From Impatiens glandulifera (taxonomy: Eukaryota; Streptophyta; Magnoliopsida; Ericales; Balsaminaceae), in the NCBI RefSeq assembly GCF_907164915.1, contig NC_061863.1, positions 35,561,382 to 35,625,381 of the forward strand: DNA of 64,000 nucleotides, in the 5' to 3' direction. Positions 32,153 to 45,596 of this stretch are shown in pieces (positions within the stretch are counted from its first letter, which is position 1; every line of letters starts with the position of its first letter). The notes beneath the pieces are model-generated. The model saw only the letters and a program-made list of their open reading frames with translations, was not told where the DNA came from and searched no databases. The position numbers and the translations under genes are program-made.

Positions 32153-33350
32153 TGTTAGGATCGGGGACGCCCTTGGAGGACCGGTGTGTTTCCGGTTTCT
32201 GGAAGGGTGGCCGCTTACAACATACAACACACAATTTGGTGATAGTCCGGTTAGAGACTAAAACCTTTCTCAGCACTACACAAACTGTCACAGACACTTG
32301 AACCGGGTTCAAGGGCGGAAATGTCTGTTTCAGTCTGAAGCAACGTATGCGACTTTGATGAAATTTATGAGGAGTCGGTTTTAAGGATATGAATGGACCG
32401 GTTTTAGACTGAGGAGTAATATTATGTTTCGGTTTAGATTAAATTAAGTGAGAGGAGAGTAAACAGGAAATAAGTAGGAGACACGAGACATAATTTTTTA
32501 TGGATGTTCGGAGCAAAACCTCCTACGTCACCCCTTCTTCTCAGGTTATGAGAAGGATCTCCACTAACTTTCAAGGTTACAACTTTTACACTGCCGGTCG
32601 AGCCTAAATCGTTACTCGCTGGTTACACCAACTCACTCTTGATGTAATACAATAACACAACACAAATAAAGCTTGCGGTAAATGACACAACGGTTTTGGA
32701 TCGCGCGTGAGATTTCTTTATCTCTCTAAGATGTTCGTAACTTGTCAGTAATGAGGTCGCTTCGTCTTCCTTTTATAGTGAAGATGATCCCAACGGTCAC
32801 TTTCTTCTCTCACCGTGGGATTGGTTAATTTAGAGTCACGCCGGTGCAGAGAGGTTGCTTGCACGTTTCACCTTCCTAACACTTGGCAAGCATGCAAATA
32901 CTCCTCAGGTAAAGATGACGTAACCGATTTGCAGATTTAAACACGTGTCAGGCATGCATCTTCCGGCTGTCTGAGTCGGATCAGCAAATCATCATTGTTT
33001 TTATAGCATGCTTCTGATCGGATCTTATCTTCTTTTATTTCTTCAAGACACGTCTATTTCGTCACACTACGTCATCTTTGTAACTTTTAGTTTCCGGTTG
33101 ACTCTTTCATAGTATAATCCGGTTGGGATGTAGATTTTTCTTTGCTAGTCGGTCTGTTGAGAATGTTGAGACCGATTCCTCTTGATCTTGACTTGATCAT
33201 CTGGAACTGGATTACTTTGATATGTTCTTCATCCGGTTTGTGAAGCTCCAGCCGGTTTATACAATTCGATCTGTTCCTGCACATAGAAGTTAATAGTTGT
33301 TTAGTTTTCTTGCCGGTTCCAAAAATTAACTTTACTTAATTTTTCTATCG
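32153..33350 (-). mobile_element. Family B solo LTR (S2), TSD GACCT
   Basis: On the minus strand it starts near CGATAGAAAAATT (last base of the expected TGATAG altered) and ends CCTAACA. Both flanks carry GACCT (32148-32152 and 33351-33355). It has TATAAAAGG at 32769-32777 and the hairpin block at 32499-32541. It lacks the tRNA-like segment, the 37 bp repeats and the internal PPT copy of E2, so it represents a simpler form of the family B LTR. Confidence 0.9.
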
Positions 33351-34540
33351 GACCTTTATACATAATATTGTTTTCCATATTTTATAAAAAATAGTTTTTG
33401 ATGTTTTATATTATTTTGAATTTTTTTTAAATTAGTTAAAGTAGTAAAATATATAAAATAAAAGAAATATTAAAACAAGTGCAATAAATTAGTTGTTTAG
33501 GTCAGCTAACCCATTAAGTGATTGGGAAGAAGGGTTTGGACACAGGTCTGAACGCGGGTTGTAAGTACTAGTAAGTGTTCAATGCTAGACATATATGCGG
33601 TGGCTCAAATGGGTGAGAGCTCAAACACTGGAAATGGAAGGAGGTCTTGGGTCGAAAAAGCCAAACATGTATTAATTTTTCAAAGTAAGAAAATATATTA
33701 ATGAATGTATTTTAAATAGTTTTTTATTGCAACAAGGTATCATAGAATTCATAAAATTTAGTGATTAGAACTTGAAATCAAATTATCCAGAGTTTGGTCA
33801 TTATTTGTAAAAATATACTTACCAAACTTGTATAAGATTCCAAAGAGAAGAATATCAAATTGAACGATTTAAGAATTTTTTTTTTTTGCGTGAGAACATT
33901 ACTATTAGATAGTAGTAATTAATTTTAAAAATAAATAATATTTAAATAAAATAGAGAACCTAAAATAACAAAAACAAAAATGTCCCTATTAAAGTTACTC
34001 AACAACCTCTTCACGAGTTGTAACATTTTTCTCAAATAAAATGTTGAGTTAATGTAACCTTAGTTAAATTCTTAATTAAAGTTCTAAGTTTAAATATTTA
34101 TAAAAAAAATAATGTATTAAATCAATTTCAATTGAATATATAAATCCACATAAATAAATTAATACTAATTCGGTTTTTATTCTTAAAGTAACATCCTAAA
34201 TAAAATACCACATTCACTTTCTTCTTGAGACATTTATAAAGGATGAACATATAAAAATACAAAACAAGATATTTATTACCTAAAAGTCTTCTCTAACATA
34301 AAAAACTGAGAAATGAAGAAATATAATTTTTATTTTAAATTTGTTATGTACAAGGCTTTTCACCTAATTGAGAAATTTTCTTGGAATCATCGTTATAATA
34401 TGGAATCCAAAAAATAATTTTGCATAAATTATTCATTCCCTCCTCTCTAGATGTTATAATTTAAGTCTTGAACTATATATAAGTATGAGGAATGTGATAT
34501 GGGAAGGAAGTAGTATGGCCAATTCTATAATAGTATGATA
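33351..34540. repeat. Tandem unit D, middle part
   Basis: From about 33480 it aligns with unit A 560-1440 and then about 3500-3715, including the GGAAGAAGGGTTTGGAC block. The first 125 bp are unassigned. It stops where E5 begins. Confidence 0.65.
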
Positions 34541-35627
34541 GTAAAGAAGTTTGGAAAATTCATGAAGAAGAGCCAACCGACCAACTTATATAACTAAAAC
34601 TACGGTGATAAATCTAACATCCGATGTTATAATTGCAATGTTTTAGGTCATTACAAGTCAGAGTGCAGAAAGCCGAGAAGAGAAGACCGTAAACCAGATG
34701 ATCACAATCAGAGGGATGATCATCAACAAAACGGTCAAGGCAAAGAGATTCAAAAAGCATTGATAGTTGATGGTGGTGGGAGCTTGTGGGCACATACCGA
34801 TTCAGATAGCAATGATGAAGGAATCTCCAGTCTCATGGAAAATGAAGAACAAGTATTTGACTTTTCCAGTGAAGAATTTACCCGAGAAGAATTGGTTACT
34901 GCACTAAATGACATGGTCGTTGAGTATAAGCACCTATGAACTCTTGTACCGACCCGGTTGAACTTTTAAACCGGTGAACCGAGCAAAACTGAAATCAGTG
35001 AACCGTGTGAAATTCAGACCCTTGCAACAATTGAACTATTCTTTGAGAATGAGAAGCTCAAGGAAACAGTTCAATCGTTGACCGAAGAAAATGAATGAAC
35101 TAAATATGTGATGGATGCGTGGAAGAGATCTAGAGATGATGTGAGCCAAATGACGAGTCATCAAAGACCATATAACTGTAAATTCGGTCTAGGCTATAAC
35201 CACTGCAATCTAGGTAAACCTAAACCTTCCAACCGCCAAGGGTTGAATCTCAGTAAAGACAAGTTGTCGTTTATAAACTTTGTCAAGAGTTCATCAACCA
35301 ACATTGAAACAAGTCACGATTCAAAACTGGAAAAAGAACTAACATATGTAGGACCACTCAACACATCAAGATGGATTCATCTTGATAGAAGGAAAGTCAT
35401 TCGGCCGACTAGAACATAGTATAATATATATTCATCCGATTAAAGATTACCACGACATAATGAGGTAACCATAAGTAGACAAAGAGATGTCAAGCCTAGT
35501 ACAAGTAGAACTATTAAAACTATCATAGTGAAACTTATCCGATTAATGAAAGTATAGATTCTAAAGGGACTAATTAACCGTGGACCCAAGTGAATGTGGG
35601 TACCAAAAAAGTGTAAATAGTTGAATT
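34541..35627 (+). pseudogene. Gag 3' half and gag-pol linker of E5
   Basis: Begins VKKFGKFMKKSQPTN, then the zinc knuckle CYNCNVLGHYKSEC with all ligands, the acidic DSDSNDE stretch and FTREELVTALNDMVVEY. Several stops (for example after YKHL, and TGA before TKYVMDAW). From 35108 an open piece (MDAWKRSRDDVSQM, FGLGYN, KLSFINFVKSS) matches E1 gag C terminus. The junction GPK-TGA-MWVPK precedes TTTTGCAGG. Confidence 0.8.
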
Positions 35628-36884
35628 TTGCAGGTCAAGCCGATTAAACGGCTGGAGAATTCGGAATGGTACTTGGACAACGGCTGTTTTAGGCATATGA
35701 CAGGGAAGGGCAAGTTGTTGACCAAAATTGTGCAAGAATCCATTTCAATGATAGTATTCGGTGACAAATCCAAAGGTAAAGTAGTGGGCAATGGAAAGAT
35801 TGTCCATGGCAACCTAACTATAAACAATGTGCTTATTGAAAATCTGCATTTCAACCTGCTAAGTATTAGTCAAATGTGTGATGTAGGGTATACGGTAGAA
35901 TTTCATACACATGCATGCTTAGTTAAAAATCAACAAGGTAGTATTCTACTGACAGGAAAAAGATTAGGAAACAATTACAAAGTAGACTATAAAACTAAAT
36001 GTGATAACTCGGTTTGCATGATAGCTTAGAATGATCAAAATTGGCTTTAGCATAAAAGATTAAACCACTTAAACTTCAAAACAATTAACTACATTTGCAC
36101 TAAAGAATTAGTTCAAGGAATTCCTAGCATGAAATTTTCTAAAGATAAATTATGTTCTGCGTGTCAAATGGGTAAACAGATAAAATCTACTTTCAAAAGT
36201 AAGGAAATACTCAATTAAGCCGTTGTCTAGAAGAAAATACATTACACCATGGTAATTATTGATGATTATTCTAGATATACTTGGGTTATATTTTTGGTAT
36301 CTAAAAATCAAGCTACTCCAAATCTGATTAAAATGTTTAGAAGAGTGCAAAATGGGAAATCAATACGTGTAAATAATACCAGAAGTGATAAAGTTACAAA
36401 ATTTACTAATAGTACATTAACTGCATTTCTTGAGGAATTTTGTATTATACATGAGTTGTCTAGTGCTAGAACTTCTCAACAAAATAGACTGGCCGAGAGA
36501 AGAAACCGAATTCTCAAGGAAGCCGTAAGATCCATGATAGCCGATTCGGGTGTTGCTCAAAATTTATGGGCCGAAGCTATTAACATTGCATGTTATACTC
36601 AAAACCGATCCATGTTAAATAAACGTCTTAACAAAATACCTTTTGAAGTATTCCATGACAAAGTCCCTAACATCCAGTATCTTAGGATCTTTGGCTGTAA
36701 GTGTTACATTTATAACAATGACAATAATTATTTGATCGCTTTCGATGCAAAATCCGATATTGGCATAATTCTAGGTTATTCTAAAGTTGGAAAAACATAT
36801 AGAGTGTACAACACTAGGACTTTAACTGTTGAAGAATCTTCTCATGTTGTTTTTGATGAATCGGTTGAAAGTAACATTGCATAA
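35628..36884 (+). pseudogene. Protease and integrase of E5 (broken)
   Basis: Protease motif reads LDNGCFRHMTGK, so the catalytic Ser/Thr of D-S/T-G is Asn. The open piece extends to 36029 (VCMIA, then TAG). The integrase zinc finger KRLNHLNFKT and CSACQMGK is present with a stop replacing the residue before HKR. About 55 bp including the first catalytic Asp (HLDLFGP in E1) is deleted near 36215. The core resumes MVIIDDYSRYTW, RSDKVTKF and AERRNRILKEA. Not functional. Confidence 0.85.
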
Positions 36885-38718
36885 TCCTTTGATCTACACA
36901 ACAGATTGGAAAACTTAAATATTCAATCTGATGGTGAAGATGAGGTTCCGGTCTATAAAAGATGAGTATATGACCAAACGGTTAATATTGAGATTTAGCC
37001 GGATCAAGCTGCTTCACAGTGGGAAATTGACACCTTAGTGTCCACTAAGGAAACTGGTCAGCTTGACATTGTTCAGCCTACTGGTCTGTCTATCATTGAT
37101 TAAATAACCGGTTATTTAGAAGACATTTCTAGACCAAATCTCAAATGGAACAAAAATCATCCTACTGAGCTTATTATAGGTAACCCCTCACTACCCTTCT
37201 AAACTAGGCATCAACTATTGGAAGAATATAAAAACTCAGTTTTTATATCACAAATTGAGCTGAAAAAGGTGGATGAAGCATTGTTGGATCCCTATTAGAT
37301 TTTAGCAATGTAAGAGGAATTAAACCATTTTGAGAGGAATAAAGTCTGGCACTTAGTTCCAAGACCGAAAAATCAATCGGTCATCGGAAGAAGATGGGTG
37401 TTCAGAAATAAACTCAGTGAAAACGGTTTGGTTACAAAGAACAAGGCTAGATTAGTGGCCAATGATATAAACAGGAAGAAGGCATTCATTTTGAAGAATC
37501 ATTTGCTCATGTGGCTAGACTATAGGAAATTATAATATTTCTTGCATTTGCTGCTTTCAAAAATTTTAAAGTTTTTGAAATGGATGTTAAAAGTGCATTT
37601 ATAAATGGTGAATTATGTGAGGAGGTGTATGTTGAGCAGCCTATAGTTTTCAAAAATTCTGATTTGATTAGTCATGTATATATGGTTTAAAACAAGCTCT
37701 TAGAGCTTGGTATGACACCTTAACAAAGTTCTTATTCAACCATGATTTCCCTATAGGATCGGTAGATAAGACCCTATTTAAATTTGAGAAAAAATAACAT
37801 ATTTTACATGTTTAAATTTATGTAGATGATATTATTTTTGGATCAATCGATCCTAAGTTATCTAAAAAATTCTCGATAATGACTGCCAAGTTTGAAATGA
37901 GTATGATGGGGAGTTGAGTTTCTTTCTAGGTCTCCAGGTTCTGTAGATCGAAGGAGGAACTTTTATCAACCAATCAAAGTATACAAAGGAGTAGACATCG
38001 AGCTGGATAAGGATGAAGACGGTCAAGGAGTAGACATCACAGTCTATCGTGGAATAATCTGATCACTTTTATACCTAATAGCTAGCCAACCGGAGATTCT
38101 TTTTGCGGTTGGAGTATGCGGAAGATTCCAGGCTAATCCTAAACAATCTCATTACACTGCAGCTAAAAGAATTTTAAAATATCTAAAAGGGACTCAAGAT
38201 GTGGGACTATGGTATCCAAAAGATTCTAGTTTCAATCTAACGAGATACTCTGATGCAGATTATGCAGGTTATAAAATCGACCGTAAGAGTACCAGTGGGA
38301 CATGCCAGTTCTTAGGTGACCTGCTTGTTTCCTGGTATAACAAGAATCAGACTTTAGTTGCAACCTCAATAGCAGAAGCAGAGTATCTTGCAGTCGGCAG
38401 TTGATATGCTCAACTTCTATGGATTCAACAACAACTGAGGGACTTCGGTATTACGGCTGAGGAATCTCCAATTTTCTATGACAATATCAATGCAATAGCG
38501 ATAACATATAATTCGGTGTTACATTCAAGAACCAAACATATTGACATTAGGCATCACTTCATCCGAAAGAATGTACAGCAGAAGCATATCCGGTTGGAGT
38601 ATGTCTCAATTGAACAGCAAGTGGTCGACATTTTCACAAAGCCACTACAGGAATCTAAGTTCTCTTATTTTAGAACTATTTTGGGACTTGGTGATAGCTG
38701 TCAACTTATTCCTTAGAT
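36885..38718 (+). pseudogene. RT and RNase H of E5 (heavily decayed)
   Basis: Recognisable pieces across all frames include [32 protein letters not shown] near 37820 and MSMMG. About 90-100 bp is deleted near 37990, where PMSSS would lie. RNase H is clearer from 38150: GLWYPKDSSFNLTRYSDADY, STSGTCQFLGD, IAEAEYLAVGS, then TGA; next HIDIRHHFIRKNVQQKHIRL and DIFTKPLQESKFSYFR to the normal pol stop near 38716. Many stops and indels. Confidence 0.82.
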
Positions 38719-39524
38719 GTTCTTGCATGATTATAGAAAAATAATGTTTTCTCATAACTTGCATTCATGAAAAACCGGCCACGATTTCAGGGAATAGCTA
38801 CCGCTTCTCGAATCATGTTCTCGTCATCTTATAAAACTGATCGGATTTAAAAAAAAAATATATCTACATTATCTTTAAAAATCGGTCAGACATTGACATG
38901 CATTCATTGTGTATATAAAAGATCAGAAAGAAAGAATATCAAGTATATAAAACCAGACAGTTGTTTCCTGTTGATATCGGATAAATTAATCTACCGAAAT
39001 AACTGTACTTAAATTGAGCGGTCTAAGTGAATCGGTTATATCAGATGGATTATTCTTTAAACTGAATAACTATCGCCTAATAACTTCCTGCTTCATGCGG
39101 AACCAACATTTATTCAGAAATGGAATAACTTAACTCTATAAAACTGGTCACCAAAAGCCAATCGATTACTCACACTATAGATTCGGTAACTTCATTCTCC
39201 AGTCAACATGGGACAACTGTATAATATTTGTTATATATGCTTGAACATAATTCTTTGAAATATGAAACAGTCTTACCTCAAATAACGTGAAGAACTATGT
39301 CTATCACTGTTCAAAGGAAAGACTGACATATTCACTAAAATAGTATTTCTTCAAAATATAACAAACATGCCTTCATCATTAATTATTTTGGAATAACCAT
39401 CATTCATATCTAACTATACTTAGATTGTAACCAGATGTGTAAACCGATTCCTTGGCTATTTAATAACATATCCTTTATCCTCTCAAATAACACTCTTTTA
39501 ACACAAGCAAACCACTCTTCAAAA
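38719..39524 (+). promoter_or_regulatory. Pol to ORF-a spacer of E5
   Basis: About 800 bp without a gene; scattered CGGT/ACCGG motifs. TATTTAAT at 39457-39464 lies 61-68 bp before the ORF-a ATG, the same spacing as in E1. Confidence 0.45.
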
Positions 39525-40148
39525 ATGTCTCGCTCTCTCTCAAACACAATCCTTCTATCTGATTTCGAATCAATTTCACAAAGTGACAACATTGAGATCT
39601 GTGCAACTTTCCAGTAGATTGGGTATTCCGGTCTAAGACCATTCCTAGAAGACAGATATGCCATAAACTATGATGTAGTTCTTGAATTCTTTAGCTCTAT
39701 CAAGGTCATTCGGAAGGATCTCATTCTTGCCAAAATCCAAGGCCAATCCTTTGTCTTGAGCGAGATAGACTTCGCACGTAGTTGCGAACTACCTACTGAA
39801 GGTTTCACCGACCTTTCTTTCTCACCCATGGTCATAGATGAGATGCGCCATCATTTCTCCGTAATTTTGTCTCCAATCGACACCTATGGTGCCAAAAGTT
39901 CTCTTCAATGTGAATTCCAAATTTTGAGTGAGGTCAATGGCAAAAGTATTCTTTCCAAGGAAAACACTCAAACATATTCCCAGAAGGTCTTCGAGATGAT
40001 GGTTTCTATAACCAAAGGCACTCTGGTAAATTGGTCTAGAATCATCGTCAACAATCTGAAGAAGATGATCTCCTCAAACGGAAGAATGATCAGATACGCT
40101 CCCCAAGTGTGCGGTCTATACTTCGACCTCGTTATCTTTCTCGGTTGA
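39525..40148 (+). pseudogene. Accessory ORF-a of E5
   Basis: Starts MSRSLSNTILLSDFES. TAG at 39615-39617 interrupts the frame, which then continues in phase (SGLRPFLEDRYA, VLEFFSS, EIDFARSCELPTEGFTDL, LVNWSRIIVNNLKKMIS, YAPQVCGLYFDL) to TGA at 40146. It is shorter than the 250 codons of E1 ORF-a because the C-terminal 40 codons shift out of frame. The same gene in two separate insertions shows it is a regular part of family A. Confidence 0.7.
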
Positions 40149-40676
40149 GGAGCCATTCTCTATCCCATCCAACTCTTAACAAAATAAATAATCCACGCAA
40201 ATATCGACCGGGTGAACAAAACAAGAATCAGAAGAAACCCAGCTCTTAGACCCCCCAAACAATGAACCATCGGCTTATATTTAGTGAATCTACTTTAGTC
40301 ATCTTATTTTTCATCCGGGCATATTCTCAGGCCGCTTCTCTTATCAAAATCGGTCATCTCAAAATATCGGTCAGTTTTCAAAAATATTCGCAAGCATGTG
40401 TTTTTAAATTTGAACCGTTACTTTGTCAATCCTCCTTGCACCTTCCCAAGATAATCTTATAAAAAGGTAACTCCTCCTCAAGTCTCAAAAAGTAACCTTT
40501 TTAGGAAATCAGACAAGACACTTCATAACAGACAAATTCCCCATTTAATGAAAATCTTAAATGACTTCAAAGCCAACCTCCTATTTAAAGAGCAAGTATC
40601 CTCCATTCAAGCCACAACATCCTTGCTTTGAGTATCTCTCTAAACTCAGATCTCCTTTCTACTTCATATCTTCATC
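40149..40676 (+). promoter_or_regulatory. Spacer ORF-a to ORF-b of E5
   Basis: Non-coding, with TATTTAAA at 40582-40589 about 90 bp before the ATG and a CT-rich leader, as in E1. Confidence 0.45.
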
Positions 40677-41383
40677 ATGTCTCAATCAGCTCTTCGAACA
40701 TCCCTTGTTGTTAACTTTCACTCGGTCTTGTCTTCTCATGACAACAAAACGAGGGAAGTAGTCTTTGAACCTCTTGAGCAATTCGGCTTAAGAAAATTTC
40801 TCGAAGGTTCTGACTTTCTCCTAGAAAGGGATGTGACTGACTTCTTTACTTACGACGTCATGGTGGATGGTACAAACGCATCTTTCACAAGAGGAGGTAT
40901 CATCCATCTTAATGAATAAACTTTCTCAGAGTTATTCGATCTACCATTCGAAGGATTTTCGGATTTCTCCCTCCCTCTCATAAATGCAAACGAAGAATTT
41001 TCATTCTTCTTCTCTAACTCCCTAAGATCGGTCATTAATCACGATCTCAAATCCAACCTGAGCCCACACATTCAAATTCTTCATGATATCATCAACAGAT
41101 CTATCTTGTGCCAGATACCTAATCAGTTTTACACAAGAAAAGTCTATGATATGATGGTTTCCATTATCTTAAACACCCTAATCAACTAGTCCTCAATCAT
41201 CTTCGAAAATTTGAAGATGATGATCATGTCTCCTCGAAGGAGGATCGTTTAAATTCCTCAGCTTAGTCGACTCTTTCAGAATCGCTACCCCCACATCGGT
41301 CGGGATCACCTGTGAGCCCGACCAACATGTTGACTAGGGAATCCGTGGAGAGTTGGATTGAGAGGGCAGATGTCAGACGTTAA
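40677..41383 (+). pseudogene. Accessory ORF-b of E5 (broken)
   Basis: Starts MSQSALRTSLVVNFHSVL, with SSHDNKTREVVFEPLEQFGL, RKFLEGS and VTDFF. TAA is at 40917, then in phase FSELFDLPFEGFSDF, LSPHIQILHDIINRSILCQI, VYDMMVSIILNTLIN and further stops near 41188 and 41250. A frameshift precedes the last part (SPTNMLTRESVE). It is a co-linear, decayed copy of the intact E1 ORF-b. Confidence 0.72.
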
Positions 41384-41831
41384 GATTATGTTTTATGTAT
41401 TTTCTTTATGTACCTGTATTTAATGAAAAACCGATTGCTCCGTTTTACTACCTGTTGTTTCATTTTCAAACGTGACCGTTATATGATTGTAATATTTTTA
41501 ACTTAGTTGTTTTTATTAAATGTATTTAATCTTTTCGGTTCTATTTCAAACTGCTACAAATTTACCACACGGACTTTATTTAACTTACCACCAAAAGTTA
41601 CCGCCTAAATTTACCGCCAACTTTTACCGTCTTTATTTTGGAGGGAAAATTTGGCGCCCTTTCATGACAACCGTACAATAAGGTGTGACGGTTTAGTAAC
41701 TCAACCGTCACACTCATCATATATAAAGGAATTTGCACACTTTGTTTTAAACACACATTATCATTTTCTTGAAATCTCTCTACATTTGAAATTTCTCTCT
41801 ACCAAAGCTTTTCAAACTTCCAGATTTCATT
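41384..41831 (+). promoter_or_regulatory. Spacer before ORF-c of E5: E2F-like site and TATA box
   Basis: TTTGGCGC at 41650-41657 in GGAGGGAAAATTTGGCGCCC, and TATATAAAG at 41720-41728, about 104 bp before the ATG. These are the only blocks clearly shared with the E1 spacer, so they look functional. Confidence 0.6.
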
Positions 41832-43465
41832 ATGGGACGAGATAATGCACTATTTGTTCACATTTTTCAGGTTGACTTCGAAGACATCAAGAACAATGGA
41901 TCCACGGATGTTCAAAAGGTTATGGAATTTGTAAAGGAATCGGGTCTGGAACATTTTCTTGATGGGCCATTCATAGTCTATCAGAATGCTATTAAGGAGT
42001 TCTTCAAGAACGCTTAGATCAAGAAGAAAGTTATTCATACGGAGGTGGGCGGGGAAAAGATTGAACTATCGGAAGAGATCTTCGCCGAAGCTATTCATCT
42101 TCCAACGGAGGGGCGTGATTTTAACACCGAACTATCAGAAGAGGCACCCCAAACATCCAGATGATGGTTTATAACACTAGTGAATTGGTGGAGCTCACCG
42201 GAAAGAAAAGCAACTTGCGGTTCGAATATCGGTTTTTGTGCGACATCGTTTCTAAGGCACTTCAGGCCAGGGGAGGTGATTTGACAGCATCACCAGGAAA
42301 AAAATTGAGATGATGGTCGGCATTGTTCTGGGTGACCAAATTAACTAGGCGAACATTATTTTCTACATCCTATGTGAGATGATATCTCCCAAGACCAACT
42401 GGTCCTTGGTCTATGATATACAGATTAGTAAGATTCTGCTTCATCTTAACATCCCAACCGGTCCAAGTATCATTATGTCTAATTGTAAGATTTTAAATTG
42501 GGCCAATATTGAGAAAAGTATTGTTAGAGACGGTAAGGCTAAAGTGACGAAGGCTAAGGAGCCTAAGGTGAAAGAAACGAAGGAGAAAATCAAGAAAGGA
42601 AAAAGGTCGGTGACTGTGAAGTCGGCTGCCGAAGAAACCGACAACGAAGCAACAAAAACCGCTCCCATACCCTCCGGACCGAAAAACCGCGAGGCCACTC
42701 CCATCAACATCCAAACTCTTGCCGAGTCTACTCCCGAACTGGTCATTACTCAGACTTGTGCCGAGTCTATGGCCAGCGCGGCTAGCCGATCCATATCCAT
42801 AGAAACTTCTATCCCTGAGGTAAATATCCCTATCTCAACTGCTCTTCCTGCGCCTAGGGATTCTGTTACAAAATCGGTTGAGACTACGGTTTTAGAGGCT
42901 CAACCGAGAGTTTCGGAAATTATTATTGACGTGTTGGAGGAAGTCAGTCGGTTGGATGAAACCAATGTAACTAGTAAACTTGATGCTACCAGTCAGAATG
43001 CTAAAACTGACCGGGCAGGCTCTATTGATGAGGCCAGTAAGTCAGCCTAATTAAATGAAGAAAGAATTACAGTCAAGCAAACTCCAGTGCATGAAAGTGG
43101 TCATACCTGGAAAGGTTCAACCGGTCTAATTAATGAGGAAACCATTTCAATCACTCCAACTGAAAATCTTATTCTAGAAAAGGTGGCCGTTTAAATCATT
43201 CTGAATTTTGTTGAAACACCGGATTCTTGCATGGCCGATGCTGAAGCAAAGAAGATTATAGACAATGTTCTCAAAATGGTTGAAGAAAGAGCATATGCCA
43301 TATCCGACTCTTATTACTGTCTTGAAGAAAGTAAATGGTTGACTTTAGTGTCACTAGAAGAATCTGTGCTCGATCTTGCTAAAACCACATTTATACTAGT
43401 TGCTATGACAAGAACGAACCTGGTTGAGGCAAATGGCAAGTTGAGGGTGATGTCCTCAGTTATTG
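41832..43465 (+). pseudogene. Accessory ORF-c of E5, 5' part (domain and charged region)
   Basis: MGRDNALFVHIFQVDFEDI, SGLEHFLDGPFIVYQNAIKEFF, a TAG near 42016, then ELSEEIFAEAIHLPTEGRDF: the same domain as ORF-a and ORF-b. After frameshifts an open stretch from 42379 gives a Lys-rich run (KAKVTKAKEPKVKETKEKI), a Thr/Ser/Pro-rich disordered region, and after two stops (43048, 43192) a helical part (MADAEAKKIIDNVLKMVEER). E6 cuts the gene at 43465. It is much longer than ORF-a or ORF-b because of this tail, which matches the layout of the E7 ORF. Confidence 0.68.
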
Positions 43466-45582
43466 TGATAGGATCGGCTTTATCGATAGAGACGGGGGTC
43501 TGGCTAAGGATGAAGGATTATGAAAAACAGTTTGAAAGAAATCCTGTTAGGGATTTGATTCGCTTTCTATTCTACGCAAACTTGTGTAAACACTTGAAAC
43601 AGATTCAAGGCGGAATTGTTTACTTGGGTTTGAAGCACAAGATGAAATATGAAAAGATGACAGAAATGAAGAACACAACAGTTTGTTTATGGATGTTCGG
43701 AGAAACTCTCCTATGTCACCCCTTCTTTCAACCACCTGAAGGATTCACTATAATATGATAAGAATCAAATACAGTTTACACACACTTAGCTCACTATTGA
43801 ACAGAAGACTTTCTATTCAATTACAAGATAAAGAATATCACTCAGTTAAAGGTGCTTTGATTCTAGCTCTCTCTCTCGATTCACACACTGTACAATCAGA
43901 AAGAAGCTTCATAGAATAAGTTCAGTAAGCAAGATGATTGAGTACTTTCTCTTTCTGCAAAATCAGAATGCTTGTTCGCTTGAAAACAGATGCTTCGTCC
44001 GTTGTCCTTAAGATTGATTAAATACTGAGCAGGAGCTAACGGTCGAATCTTCAAGAATGATACGTGGCACTCTTCCATTAGAAGGCCTCCATTGTACACA
44101 GCAGGTTCTGAGCACAAGGATCGTGGCCGTACAGAACTGGTAGTGCGCCGAATATTCTATCAGGGATGTACCTGTAAAACGGGTAATGTGAAGAAAATTC
44201 TCTTACGTGGAATTCTTTGATTGGATGCATATAGCTGATGTACTAATCTTCACAAGAAAGTGGAGCAAAAGTAGGGTACATCTATAGCACGTGGGTAGGA
44301 AAAATGCTAGATTCAAGCGTACTGCTTAAACTGAGCATTAGACGTATTTTAGTTAGACGGATTGTGAAAATCAGTCTAATGAAATAGGTCAACTCCTTCT
44401 AATGAAAAACGTCTATTAGACCGCCTGGTCTAATAGAATTAGACTCGCGTCTAATTACAATAACCATTAGACTGGCACGTCTAACTCCACTGAGTTAGGT
44501 GACACGTCTAATTCTAGTTCTACCTTAGACTTGTCTGAAGGAGTTAGACGCACGTCTAACTTTCACTAATTAGACCACACGTCAAATTATACAATAACCA
44601 TTAGACCGACACGTCTAATTCCACTAAGTTAGACTAACACGTCTAATCCGGTTCTACCTCAGACTTGTCTGAAGGAGTTAGACGCACGTCTAACTTTCAC
44701 TAATTAGACCCCACGTCTAATTATACAATAACCATTAGACTGGCACGTCTAACTCCACTAAGTTAGACTGGCACATCTAATTCCGATTCTACCTCAGACT
44801 AATCTGAAGGAGTTAGACGCATGTCTAACTTTCACTAATTAGACCACACGTCTAATTCCGAATATCAATTAGACTACCCGTCTAATTACAAGTATGTTAG
44901 ACTACACGTCAAACTCCGATGAGTTAGACTGTACGTCTAATTCTATTAGACTTACGTCTAATTCCATTAAACTCACGTCTAATTCAGCATATTCATTAGA
45001 CTTGCGTATAATTCTTTACATCTATTAGACTTACACGTCTAACTCCGATGAGTTAGACTATACGTCTAACTCCATTAGACTTACGTCTAATTCCGTGTAT
45101 TCATTAGATCACCCGTCTAATTCTTTACACATCTATTAGACTACACGTCTAACTCCGATGAGTTAGACTGTACGTCTAATTCCATTAGACTTACGTCTAA
45201 TTCTGTGTATTCATTAGACCATCCGTCTATTTCTTTACACATCTAATAGACTACACGTCTAACTCCGATGAGTTAGACTGTACGTCTAATTCTATTAGAC
45301 TTACGTCTAATTCCATTAGACTCACGTCTAATTCTGTGTACTCATTAGACCGCCTGTCTAATTTACACGTCTATTAGACTGCACATCTAACTCCGATGAG
45401 TTAGATTGTGCGTCTAATTTTATGCGAATGAAAATGAAGATCGGTCTAATGACCCTCATTAGATCCAAATTTAATAACGTATTGTCTCAATACACTTGTA
45501 TCAAAACTCATGTATTATTTCATCATCAAAATATCAGAGGGTAAATTATTTCAACACTTAGTCAAAATAATTTGACCCAACA
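43466..45582 (-). mobile_element. E6 3' LTR (family C)
   Basis: 2,117 bp. TAGAC array 44340-45430, hairpin block 43686-43728 (one change: CTATGTCACC). The plus-strand ORF of about 90 codons at its left end occurs in other family C LTRs as well, antisense to the element. Confidence 0.92.
44340..45430. repeat. TTAGAC/GTCTAA palindrome array, E6 3' LTR
   Basis: Dozens of half-sites in alternating zones: an ~120-130 bp block with CTGAAGGAGTTAGACGCACG, then a block with CTCCGATGAGTTAGACTGTA. The order is the reverse complement of S1 and E4. Confidence 0.92.
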
Positions 45583-45596
45583 ATCCCCTTTTTGAT
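45583..45596 (-). other. E6 polypurine tract
   Basis: Minus strand CATCAAAAAGGGGAT before the LTR; slightly shorter than the E4 and E7 tracts. Confidence 0.75.

Noticed and set aside
39525..43465. Classical retroviral envelope genes
   Set aside because: I see no signal peptide, transmembrane segment or furin-like site; position after pol alone is not enough.
43490..43758. ORF beginning near MKDYEKQFERNPVRDLIRF, found again in E7 (54382-54672) and, in part, in S1 and E4
   Set aside because: It lies antisense in the R/U5 end of family C LTRs and its frame is not kept in all copies; similarity follows from LTR conservation.
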